From positions 1 to 18,110 of the forward strand of contig JAAYOB010000043.1 in the NCBI GenBank assembly GCA_012520575.1: a DNA stretch of 18,110 nucleotides. Direction: 5' to 3'. Position numbers and translations under genes: made by a program. The notes beneath the pieces were generated by a model. The model was not told where the DNA came from. It searched no databases and saw nothing but the letters and a program-made list of their open reading frames with translations. Positions 1-6,820 of this stretch are shown here, one piece after another. The number at the start of each line of letters is the position of its first letter. Position 1 is the first letter of the stretch. This DNA comes from Candidatus Stramentimicrobium fermentans (GTDB taxonomy: Bacteria; Atribacterota; Phoenicimicrobiia; Phoenicimicrobiales; Stramentimicrobiaceae).

Positions 1-16
1 CGTTATCAAAGAACAT
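1..16 (-). CDS. Start of a leftward gene, cut by the window edge
   Basis: Only five codons are present (M-F-F-D-N), so no function can be assigned. The gene is supported by its surroundings. An ATG at 14-16 on the minus strand lies 6 nt downstream of a run of eight G (23-30). The same style of G-run ribosome binding site precedes pgi, the osmC-like gene and the acyl-CoA synthetase in this window. A well-formed sigma-70-type promoter lies at 73-101 in the correct orientation. The gene is transcribed away from everything else visible here. The identity of the product depends entirely on sequence to the left of the window. Confidence 0.5.
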
Positions 17-72
17 AATCTGCCCCCCCCTTAAAGTATGGCTTCATTCGGCCTAAGGAAAGGGCAAATTAG

Positions 73-101
73 ATAGTAACAGACAATTTGGGAGTTGTCA
101 A
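73..101 (-). promoter_or_regulatory. Promoter of the gene that starts at position 16
   Basis: On the minus strand a perfect -35 box TTGACA (96-101) is followed after exactly 17 bp by TACTAT (73-78). TG one base upstream of it gives an extended -10 element. Transcription would begin near position 66 and leave a leader of about 50 nt before the ATG at 14-16, which has its own G-run ribosome binding site. The agreement of promoter, leader and ribosome binding site makes this one of the better promoters in the window. Confidence 0.65.
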
Positions 102-257
102 GAAAAAATATGGAAATTATTTGGATATTTTTAGAATTAATGGCGTATTCTCAAAGGGTCCTTATTAAAGGATTCCAGAAGAAATATGGTAAAATTTGAA
201 ACAAGTAAAATAGGAGCCTAGAAAATATTTCCATTCTTTAAATTGGCAAAACGCTCA

Positions 258-485
258 CTAACTTGCTGTAATTGCTTTCAAATTTTTTGACCTCATTGCT
301 GCTCCAACACCTGTCCTGCCTGCGGTTCGCTCTTTATCATTAATGATACAAACTAATTTTGACAAGGTTTCACCGGCTGAGACAATCTTGACCAATTTTC
401 TAAGCCTAATTTGGACTAAATGTGCAAACATGACTTGAAAATAGTACAAATTATAAATAAATTCAAAACGATAAGCCCCAATCAA
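258..485 (-). pseudogene. Relic of an aldehyde:ferredoxin oxidoreductase (AOR) gene
   Basis: This is a minus-strand reading frame of 75 codons. Its last ~45 residues (bases about 258-398) resemble an internal block of tungsten/molybdopterin aldehyde:ferredoxin oxidoreductases. The family has a pattern of the type GPAGEN..., a C-I-I-N-D-K stretch, then AAGRGGLGAVMGSKNLKAI. Here I read [17 protein letters not shown] followed by [18 protein letters not shown]. Intact enzymes are about 600 residues. Here there is no plausible start, the frame stops directly after the KNLKAI motif, and neither flank continues the alignment convincingly. After the stop, a shifted frame reads VSERFANLK, which could be the frameshifted continuation. 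It is therefore a short decayed remnant, not a functional gene. The family match is from memory of the motif. The part from about 400 to 485 is not recognisable and may not belong to it. Confidence 0.6.
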
Positions 486-862
486 TATCTTAACAACTTC
501 TTATTTGTAAAGGAAAAAATCATTGTCACTTACTTATAAATAAAGATATTTCTTTAAAAATGGCTGGTTGCTGACAAGAATCTTTTAAATAGAAAACACT
601 TTTTACCCAAGGACTCTTTGAATACATAATAATATGTCCGCATGACATTTTACCAGCTATTAACTGAAATTGTTAATTTGTAGTTGATTTTTTAATATTA
701 ATCCCTATATAATTAAAAAAGTTTGTGTTTCCAAGATTCAGATTATTTATTTTAAAACTCATTAATGTGAATTTTCTACATTTATTGTTTCTAATACATT
801 AGTTTTTATAAACTACAATCTAATTATCTGGTTGTTCAGAAAATATAATTTTGGAGGAGTAT
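486..862. other. AT-rich non-coding stretch before the oxidoreductase gene
   Basis: No reading frame with protein-like content is visible on either strand, and I see no RNA gene or riboswitch fold. The sequence is strongly AT-rich with many short homopolymer runs. It probably combines the decayed upstream part of the AOR relic (no alignable residues remain) with the promoter region of the gene at 863. The only functional elements I can propose are a weak promoter at 785-812 and the ribosome binding site GGAGG at 853-857. Confidence 0.5.
785..812 (+). promoter_or_regulatory. Possible weak promoter of the saccharopine-dehydrogenase-like gene
   Basis: TTGTTT (785-790) and TATAAA (807-812) are separated by 16 bp and lie about 50 bp upstream of the ATG at 863. 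The match is modest, and in sequence this AT-rich similar hexamers occur by chance. A TATAAT at 844-849 is too close to the ribosome binding site to serve. Confidence 0.3.
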
Positions 863-2110
863 ATGAAAGTTTTAGTCTTTGGTGGTTCAGGGAAAATGGG
901 AGCTACTGTTGCCTGGGATTTAGCTAAAAACAGTGACAATTATCAGGTAGAAGCTATCGGCATTGCCGGTCGTAATGGGGGTGCCCTGGAAGAGGTAAAA
1001 AAATGGATTGGCAGCAATAAAGTGTCTGCCCATATTTTAGATGTTCACAAACAGGAAGAGGCTCTTGAAATAATACGGCAATATGATATATGTGTATTTA
1101 CCCTTCCTGATAGAAGCACCAGTTACCAAGCTGCTGAACTGGCTATAAATGCCGGGGTAAATATTGTAGACATTCTGGAAGAATATCACCGCAAGCCGGA
1201 TGCTTTTGAAATTGAGGGCCTTAATATACCAGAGGGCATGAGTCTTGCGGAATATGGAGAGCATTTACATCAAAAAGCTATCGATAAAGGAATTAGCTTT
1301 GTTGATGGAGCCGGTTTTGCTCCGGGGATTACAAATTTTACCATAGGTGAAGGCATCAGTAAATTGGATAGAGCTGTATCTGCCATTGCCCGTTGCGGAG
1401 GTATACCTGCACCGGAGTATAGTAGAAATCATCCATTGAGGTATATGATTACCTGGGCATTTGACCATGTGCTGCGCCAATACATGATAAAAGTCGATAT
1501 CCGAAAAGATGGAAAAGTCATTTTGGCTGATGCGGCAACTGAATTAGAAAAATTTGAATTTAACCAATTGGGAATACATGAACAATTAGAATGTGCTATT
1601 ACGCCCGGTATGCCCAGCTTGCTGCATACCCGTCCTGAGTTACTTGACTGTTACGAAAAGACCATACGCTGGCCCGGTCATTGGGAAGGTATCCAGACTT
1701 TTAAAGAATGTGGATTACTTAACACTGAACCAGTGGATTTTAAAAATTGTAAGATTGCTCCACGTGAATTTTTAAGCCAGCTATTAACACCACAGCTGCA
1801 GCCTAAAGAAGGAGAAACTGATATTTGCGTTATGTGGAGCACCGTTACCGGTATTAAGAATGGGAAAAATACCAGATTTAATTATTATATGTGGGAAGGT
1901 GCGGATGTCGAAAACAACATTTCTGCCATGGGAAGAGTAACGGCATTCACTGCATCAATCGCTGCTATGATGTTAGGAAATGGTGAGATTAAACAAAAAG
2001 GAATCATAGCACCTGAGGATGCCTTTTTGGGGGCAAACTATGAAAAAATGATCGCGGAACTAAAAAAGAGAGGAGTTACCATTCTTGAAATCGAAGAAAC
2101 ACTATCTTAA
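863..2110 (+). CDS. Saccharopine dehydrogenase-like NAD(P)-dependent oxidoreductase
   Basis: A 415-residue protein of the saccharopine dehydrogenase (LYS9-like) family. The N-terminus is a Rossmann fold with nucleotide-binding loop GGSGKMG (residues 7-13), followed by AGRN near residue 35 and the strand INAGVNIVDI (about 95-104). The conserved block FVDGAGFAPGITNF (146-159) is typical of the family. Members act on amino acids joined to a keto acid or aldehyde by a secondary amine, in lysine metabolism or in carboxynorspermidine synthesis. The exact substrate cannot be read from sequence. The ATG at 863 is chosen because GGAGG at 853-857 sits 5 nt upstream; an in-frame TTG at 851 would lie on top of that site. 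The gene stands alone and ends at a strong intrinsic terminator, so it looks monocistronic. No lysine-pathway partner is visible nearby. Confidence 0.88.
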   Translation: MKVLVFGGSGKMGATVAWDLAKNSDNYQVEAIGIAGRNGGALEEVKKWIGSNKVSAHILDVHKQEEALEIIRQYDICVFTLPDRSTSYQAAELAINAGVNIVDILEEYHRKPDAFEIEGLNIPEGMSLAEYGEHLHQKAIDKGISFVDGAGFAPGITNFTIGEGISKLDRAVSAIARCGGIPAPEYSRNHPLRYMITWAFDHVLRQYMIKVDIRKDGKVILADAATELEKFEFNQLGIHEQLECAITPGMPSLLHTRPELLDCYEKTIRWPGHWEGIQTFKECGLLNTEPVDFKNCKIAPREFLSQLLTPQLQPKEGETDICVMWSTVTGIKNGKNTRFNYYMWEGADVENNISAMGRVTAFTASIAAMMLGNGEIKQKGIIAPEDAFLGANYEKMIAELKKRGVTILEIEETLS

Positions 2111-2165
2111 TTTTTCAGAATGGTATTGATAAAATCTTTTAGATCCAGATAGCTATAAAAAGTAA

Positions 2166-2199
2166 GGGGTCAGCATTTCAATGGCTGACCCCTTTTTAT
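2166..2199 (+). terminator. Rho-independent terminator after the oxidoreductase gene
   Basis: GGGGTCAGC (2166-2174) and GCTGACCCC (2184-2192) form a perfect 9-bp GC-rich stem with a 9-nt loop. TTTTTATT follows immediately. It lies 55 bp past the stop codon of the upstream gene. An A-rich stretch on the other side could let it act weakly in the opposite direction as well. Confidence 0.9.
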
Positions 2200-2746
2200 T
2201 ATGCGTATTAGACACCTCGCACCCTTACAGGCATGGTACTCTTGAAATTCAGGCTCTGTCTTTCCTGTATCTTCTTCTTGTATCATAATGTAGGCCTCGA
2301 TGATTTTATCATTGAGGCAGGCTGTTAAGACAGAGCAAATCTTAAGCCAATATACCTCCATCATACTGGTAGACTTTCTTTAAAACATTATGGTCTCTGT
2401 TGCTTTATACTCAAGCATATACTTAGGAATGACCATATACGAATGTATATGATTAAGATCTATGCCTATTTCTAAGAATTACCAATCCGGATAATATTTT
2501 TTTATCTCTGACATTCTTATATTAAGATAGCCTTATTACTCCTTTTCAAGAGTATTTTTCCTTAAGGATGTGTGTTATACAAGAGGATATGGCATTGGAT
2601 CTTATACACGGTATGAATAGATTTCCTGAGTCTCATAATACCTGTTATTATTATCAGAGTGCAATACTTATTTTTAACTTCAGTTGAAAGCAACTTACAT
2701 TGATCTAAATGAAATAAATAATTTGATATTGATACACCAAAATAAT
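2200..2746. other. Non-coding stretch between the terminator and pgi
   Basis: About 550 bp without a convincing gene. A minus-strand frame of 64 codons (2170-2364) has mixed, fairly hydrophilic composition. It runs through the terminator hairpin, has no ribosome binding site upstream of its ATG, and matches nothing I recognise. Another minus-strand frame (2562-2771) overlaps the end of pgi in a different frame and is implausible. I see no clear intrinsic terminator for the leftward pgi transcript. A short perfect inverted repeat at 2434-2451 is the only structured element. Confidence 0.5.
2434..2451. repeat. Short perfect inverted repeat
   Basis: CATATAC (2434-2440) and GTATATG (2445-2451) are separated by GAAT. 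The result is a 7-bp AT-rich hairpin with a 4-nt loop and no T-run after it on either strand. It is not a terminator. A protein site is possible, but nothing nearby needs regulation from this point. Confidence 0.35.
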
Positions 2747-4384
2747 TTATTTTTTTCGGTTCCAGTAGCAACGGATAAGTTGGGCGGTTGAACTGTCATG
2801 CTGTAAGTCACTGCTATGTGGATTCCGAAGTTCCTGTACAATTTTTGATGCCAGCTTTTTGCCTAACTCTACTCCCCATTGATCGAAAGGATTGATGCGC
2901 CAGATGACTCCCTGGGTAAAGACGGAATGCTCATAAAGGGCAACTAATTTCCCTAAATTGGCGGGTGTTAATTTATCTAATAGAATCAGATTGGAAGGAT
3001 TGTTTCCGGGCATTGTTTGAAAAGGTATCAGTTTTTTGCTTATCCCCTCTTCTTTTAATTCTTCTGCGGTCTTGCCAAATGCCAAAGCCTCTGCCTGGGC
3101 AAAGACATTGGAGAGGAGCAGCTCGTGATGCGGTATGATATTATACAACGGCTCTAAAAAAGCAATAAAATCACAGGGAATCATTTTGGTTCCCTGATGT
3201 ATCAACTGATAGAAGGAATGCTGTCCATTGGTACCTACCTCTCCCCAATAGACGGGTCCGGTCTGATAAGTAACAGCCCTCCCCTCTCGGTCTACATTTT
3301 TACCGTTACTTTCCATAGTTAACTGTTGCAGGTAAGCCGGAAACAGTTTTAGGTATTGCTCATAGGGAAGAATGGCTGCAGTCTGGCAATTAAAGAAATT
3401 GTTATACCAGATAGAGAGCAACCCCATAAGTACCGGTATGTTTTTCTCTAAAGGGGTATGGCGAAAATGTTCATCAACCTGATGGAATCCCTCTAACAAG
3501 GAATAGAAATTGTCCGGACCTATAGCTATCATGGTAGAAAGTCCGATGGCGGAACATAGTGAATAGCGCCCACCGACCCAATCCCAGAAGACAAACATAT
3601 TTTCAGGTGCTATGCCGAAATCTTCGACTTTGGTTTGATTGGTGGAAACAGCCACAAAGTGCCTGCTGATAGCGTTTTCATCTTTTAATCGCTCCAGCAG
3701 CCAGTCTCGGGCAGTGCATCCATTCGTCATCGTTTCGGTAGTAGTGAAAGTTTTGGAAGAAATTATAAATAAAGTCTCTGCCGGGTCAAGACCCTGAACG
3801 GTCTCGCTAAAATCAGTGCCATCCACATTGGAAATAAAGGCAAAGTTTATGTTACGTGCACTATAGAAGCGGAGTGCCTCATGTGCCATTCGAGGACCCA
3901 GGTCAGAACCGCCAATTCCGATATTAATGACGTTTCTGATGGGTTTTCCGGTAAACCCTCGCCAACTTCCATCACGTATCTCTTCGACAAAATCTGCCAT
4001 TTTTTCCAGTTCTTGATGGATTTTTGTTGTTACATCTTCACCTTCTACCAATAGAGATGAACCTTTGGGCATACGCAGGGCAGTATGTAGAGCAGCTCTA
4101 TTTTCGGTAAAGTTAACCTTCTCTCCTTGAAACATCGCCTCAATGTGTTTTGGTAAATCTGCCTCTTGTGCCAACTTTAGCAGCAACCCTATGGTTTCGG
4201 ATGTGACCCTGTTTTTAGAATAATCAAAATAGATGTCCATTTCCTCTATTGCCATATCTTTACTCCGCTGTGAATTTTCGGTAAACAGCTGGCGCAGATT
4301 TTTTCCTTTAATCTCCTGGTAGTGTTCCTCTAATCTATTCCAAACCGGATATATATTGGACAAGCCATTTACTTTTTTTATCAT
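2747..4384 (-). CDS. pgi: Glucose-6-phosphate isomerase
   Basis: A 545-residue cytoplasmic enzyme that interconverts glucose-6-phosphate and fructose-6-phosphate in glycolysis and gluconeogenesis. It is close to the long E. coli/eukaryotic type, which is about 549 residues, and not to the shorter ~450-residue form common in Firmicutes. The sugar-phosphate-binding SIS core carries IGIGGSDLGP (155-164) and SSKTFTTTETMTN (209-221). The signature WDWVGGRYSL is at 267-276. By alignment with the rabbit enzyme the catalytic residues are Glu358 in MESNGK, His389 in NGQHSF and Lys509 in ELGKKLA; all are present. The ATG at 4384 follows AAGGGGG by 6 nt. The gene is transcribed alone and divergently from the osmC-like gene, with a plausible promoter at 4425-4453. 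Confidence 0.97.
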   Translation of the reverse strand: MIKKVNGLSNIYPVWNRLEEHYQEIKGKNLRQLFTENSQRSKDMAIEEMDIYFDYSKNRVTSETIGLLLKLAQEADLPKHIEAMFQGEKVNFTENRAALHTALRMPKGSSLLVEGEDVTTKIHQELEKMADFVEEIRDGSWRGFTGKPIRNVINIGIGGSDLGPRMAHEALRFYSARNINFAFISNVDGTDFSETVQGLDPAETLFIISSKTFTTTETMTNGCTARDWLLERLKDENAISRHFVAVSTNQTKVEDFGIAPENMFVFWDWVGGRYSLCSAIGLSTMIAIGPDNFYSLLEGFHQVDEHFRHTPLEKNIPVLMGLLSIWYNNFFNCQTAAILPYEQYLKLFPAYLQQLTMESNGKNVDREGRAVTYQTGPVYWGEVGTNGQHSFYQLIHQGTKMIPCDFIAFLEPLYNIIPHHELLLSNVFAQAEALAFGKTAEELKEEGISKKLIPFQTMPGNNPSNLILLDKLTPANLGKLVALYEHSVFTQGVIWRINPFDQWGVELGKKLASKIVQELRNPHSSDLQHDSSTAQLIRCYWNRKK

Positions 4385-4424
4385 TTTGAACCCCCTTAAC
4401 TTTTAAAGAGAGAATTTCTATTTT

Positions 4425-4453
4425 AGTATAAAATGGACTTATTCTATGCTTAA
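4425..4453 (-). promoter_or_regulatory. Possible pgi promoter
   Basis: On the minus strand TATACT (4425-4430) lies 17 bp from a poor -35 match TTAAGC (4448-4453), some 40 bp upstream of the pgi start codon. The -10 box is good and the -35 box weak. The 296-bp region between pgi and the osmC-like gene must hold both divergent promoters. Confidence 0.4.
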
Positions 4454-4641
4454 TATCTTTTTCTTTTATTCCTATTTTAACAACTGTACTTTATTTTAGC
4501 GAACTATTTTAAGAATTATTATACTCTTCCGACTCTATTATTTAATCAAATGGTATCCCCAATCTTTGGATAATAAAAAGCAATTTTACTCTCTTGTTAT
4601 TTAAATGAGGTTTTAAGATACTCTTTCAACTATAAATCAGG

Positions 4642-4647
4642 TATAAT
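4642..4647 (+). promoter_or_regulatory. -10 box of the osmC-like gene
   Basis: A consensus TATAAT lies 33 bp upstream of the ATG at 4681 and is followed by the ribosome binding site AAGGGGG (4668-4674). No good -35 hexamer is present at 16-18 bp. The promoter may therefore be activator-assisted or weak. Confidence 0.45.
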
Positions 4648-4680
4648 AAAAAGAAATTAGTTTCAGTAAGGGGGTATTTT

Positions 4681-5118
4681 ATGGTTAAGTTATTTAAAGT
4701 TAATTCTGTGTGGCTGGAAGGGACTCAAATTGAAAGTGAAACCAGGGGATTTAAATTACTCTTGGATAAACCTGAGGATGAGAGCGGTACCAACTTAGGA
4801 CCCAAACCGGCAGAAGTAACTTTGCAAGCCCTAGGAGGCTGTCTCATTTTTGCCTATCTTTATGCTGCTCAACGTTTAGAAGTGGCAATTGAGGGGCTGA
4901 AGATAGAAATTGAGGGAGAGATAATTCCTGGCGGCTGGACCGATGAAAATGATAAGAAACATACCGGTTTTAAGACTGTTAATTTTAAGATAGAGGTCAA
5001 GACCAAACATTCTCAGGAAGAGCTGCAAAAAGTCCATGACCTGGCTTTGAAGGCGTCACCCATGTATGATACCCTGGTCAGTCCGGTGAATGTCACCGGT
5101 TCCTTTACTATACAGTAA
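4681..5118 (+). CDS. OsmC/Ohr-family protein with a single cysteine
   Basis: A 145-residue protein with the OsmC-like fold. The N-terminal strand region leads to GPKPAEVTLQALGGC (40-54), where Cys54 aligns with the peroxidatic cysteine. After the beta-rich middle come the C-terminal helix LALKASPMYDTL and SPVNVTGSF. Classical OsmC and Ohr enzymes are thiol peroxidases that reduce organic hydroperoxides with a Cys pair, the second Cys standing just before a Pro in the C-terminal helix. Here that position is Ser126 (ASP), and Cys54 is the only cysteine in the protein. It may work as a one-Cys peroxidase with an external reductant, or belong to a non-peroxidase OsmC branch. The ATG has the ribosome binding site AAGGGGG 6 nt upstream. 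It is transcribed away from pgi, and lexA downstream has its own promoter. Confidence 0.87.
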   Translation: MVKLFKVNSVWLEGTQIESETRGFKLLLDKPEDESGTNLGPKPAEVTLQALGGCLIFAYLYAAQRLEVAIEGLKIEIEGEIIPGGWTDENDKKHTGFKTVNFKIEVKTKHSQEELQKVHDLALKASPMYDTLVSPVNVTGSFTIQ

Positions 5119-5216
5119 TTATTGCCTGTCATAGATTATTCCGCAAATTGATTACTGGTATACTATTCTGGCTCCGGTTGGACAGTAAGATTCTGCAATA
5201 ACATTTTCGTCTACAC

Positions 5217-5245
5217 TTGACGTGAACATATGTTTACTTTATGAT
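5217..5245 (+). promoter_or_regulatory. lexA promoter
   Basis: TTGACG (5217-5222), a 17-bp spacer and TATGAT (5240-5245) make a near-consensus sigma-70-type promoter. Transcription would start near 5252, giving a leader of about 46 nt before the lexA ATG. The spacer is almost wholly occupied by the LexA operator, so repressor binding would block RNA polymerase directly. Confidence 0.8.
5222..5237. promoter_or_regulatory. LexA operator (SOS box)
   Basis: GTGAACATATGTTTAC is a 16-bp palindrome with a single mismatched pair. It has the GAAC-N4-GTT(C) layout of the Gram-positive-type SOS box (CGAACRNRYGTTCG). It lies between the -35 and -10 boxes of lexA, as expected for autoregulation. I found no second copy in front of dinB, sbcD, xth or deoC. 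dinB is therefore presumably controlled through this site as part of the lexA operon. Confidence 0.85.
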
Positions 5246-5297
5246 GAAATTACTTAGCGACTTGGTACCGCTAAAGATATTTTGAGGGAGCAGGATT

Positions 5298-5909
5298 ATG
5301 GCATATCCTAGAGGGACTCTTACCAAAAAACAGAGGATAGCTTTAGAGCTTATCCGTATCAGGATTCAGGAGACCGGCTATCCACCGACTGTGCGGGAAT
5401 TGTGTGAAGCTCTGGGCGTACAATCCTCCGCCACTGCTTTCAAATACCTCAAGATTTTAGAAAAGAAGGGTTATATACGGAGAGAAAAAGAGAAGACCCG
5501 GGCTATTAAATTACTGCCTCAAACCCGGAATATTCCTCTGGTAGGTAAGGTTGCCGCCGGTAACCCTCTGCTCGCCTTACAGGAATATACCGAGGTAATC
5601 CCGGTACCGGAAGAATTAGCCGGTACGGAAGATAGTTTTCTGGTACGGGTAGAGGGAGATAGTATGCTCGGTGACCATATTTTAGATGGAGACTATGTCC
5701 TGGTCCATCCTCAGAACAGTGCCGATAATGGAGATATTGTTATCGCCCTGCTCAATCGGGAAGAGGTTACAGTAAAGAGAGTACACCGAAACAGGGATAA
5801 AATAACTCTACAGCCCTCTAACCCGGCATATCAACCCATCATCACCAAGGATATAACCATTTTAGGCAAAGTAATCGGTGTTATTCGCAGATTTAATGGA
5901 AAGAAGTAA
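5298..5909 (+). CDS. lexA: LexA, SOS repressor and self-cleaving protease
   Basis: A 203-residue LexA of normal length. Residues 7-72 form the winged helix-turn-helix, with the recognition region SSATAFKYLKILEKKGYIRR. The scissile bond is Ala87-Gly88 in VGKVAAGNP. The S24-type peptidase domain carries the catalytic pair Ser122 (VEGDSM) and Lys160 (VTVKRVHR). On DNA damage RecA filaments trigger self-cleavage and derepression of the regulon. The start ATG follows a GAGGGAG/AGGA region. It is the first gene of an operon with the DUF72 gene (14 bp gap) and dinB. The operator in its promoter indicates autorepression. recA is not in the window. Confidence 0.96.
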   Translation: MAYPRGTLTKKQRIALELIRIRIQETGYPPTVRELCEALGVQSSATAFKYLKILEKKGYIRREKEKTRAIKLLPQTRNIPLVGKVAAGNPLLALQEYTEVIPVPEELAGTEDSFLVRVEGDSMLGDHILDGDYVLVHPQNSADNGDIVIALLNREEVTVKRVHRNRDKITLQPSNPAYQPIITKDITILGKVIGVIRRFNGKK

Positions 5910-5923
5910 AGAGTACAGAAATT

Positions 5924-6718
5924 ATGCTTTATATAGGAACTTCCGGCTACAGCTATGAGGATTGGGTGGGTGTATTTTATCCTGAGAATACTGCCAAAGG
6001 GGATATGTTAAACCTTTATGCCCGCCAATTCAATACCGTAGAGATTAATTCCTCCTATTACCGTATTATGCCGGCGGCCGCCTTCTGCCGTATAGGAGAA
6101 AAAGTTCCGGCTGACTTTAAATTTACTGTAAAAGCGAATCAAGCAATGACTCACACCCGGGTGGAAAATGAAACTCTCTACCGGGAGCTTAATGCTTCTC
6201 TGAAGCCTCTGTTGGAAACTAATAAACTGGGGTGCATTTTAGCTCAATTCCCCTATTCTTTCCATTACAATAGCACCAACCTGGATTATCTCTCCTACCT
6301 AAAAGAAAAGATGAGAGAACTTCCCTTAATTGTAGAGTTTCGTAATAATTGTTGGATAAAAGATTCTGTATTTGATTTTCTGAAAAAGAATGACATCGGA
6401 TTTTGTGCGGTAGATCAACCGCCCTTAAAAGGATTGATTCCCCCGCTGGCAACAGCCACCTCTCAACTGGGCTATATCCGTTTTCACGGACGCAATAAAG
6501 AAAAATGGTGGCAGCATGAACAGGCTTATCAGCGCTATGATTATCTCTACAGTGAAGAAGAGCTGCAAGAATGGGTGCCTCGTATTAAGCAGATTGCCGG
6601 CAAAACTACTGACCAGTATATCTTTATGAACAATCATTACAGGGGCAAAGCTGCCAAAAACGCATTAATGCTTATGAAACTGCTGCGGCAGCAAGTAAAG
6701 ACATATCATATATCCTGA
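5924..6718 (+). CDS. DUF72 (YecE-like) family protein
   Basis: A 264-residue full-length DUF72 protein, a family predicted or shown to adopt a TIM-barrel-like fold but without an established function. Recognisable family blocks are IGTSGYSYEDW at the N-terminus, FNTVEINSSYYR (about 35-46), FKFTVKANQAMTHTR (66-80), the ILAQFP strand, VEFRNNCW, the acidic AVDQPP, YIRFHGRN and the C-terminal FMNNHYRGKAAKNA. No signal peptide or membrane segment is present, so it is cytoplasmic. It begins 14 bp after lexA without a strong ribosome binding site of its own and is followed by dinB about 100 bp later. It is thus probably co-transcribed and SOS-induced. A role in handling damaged DNA or nucleotides is an inference from context only. 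Confidence 0.9.
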   Translation: MLYIGTSGYSYEDWVGVFYPENTAKGDMLNLYARQFNTVEINSSYYRIMPAAAFCRIGEKVPADFKFTVKANQAMTHTRVENETLYRELNASLKPLLETNKLGCILAQFPYSFHYNSTNLDYLSYLKEKMRELPLIVEFRNNCWIKDSVFDFLKKNDIGFCAVDQPPLKGLIPPLATATSQLGYIRFHGRNKEKWWQHEQAYQRYDYLYSEEELQEWVPRIKQIAGKTTDQYIFMNNHYRGKAAKNALMLMKLLRQQVKTYHIS

Positions 6719-6820
6719 GGGAAAAATAATAATGCAGCAAATTATCAAACTACCTTTCTGATCGATTAAAACAGGCTATAGGTAAAGCTATATATGATTA
6801 AAAAAGGAAGGTCTGTCAAA

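Noticed and set aside
2170-2364. Minus-strand frame of 64 codons
   Set aside because: It reads through the intrinsic terminator hairpin, has no ribosome binding site and resembles no family I know.
5156-5164. Extended -10 element TGGTATACT upstream of lexA
   Set aside because: No -35 partner at a workable distance. The SOS-controlled promoter at 5217-5245 explains lexA expression.
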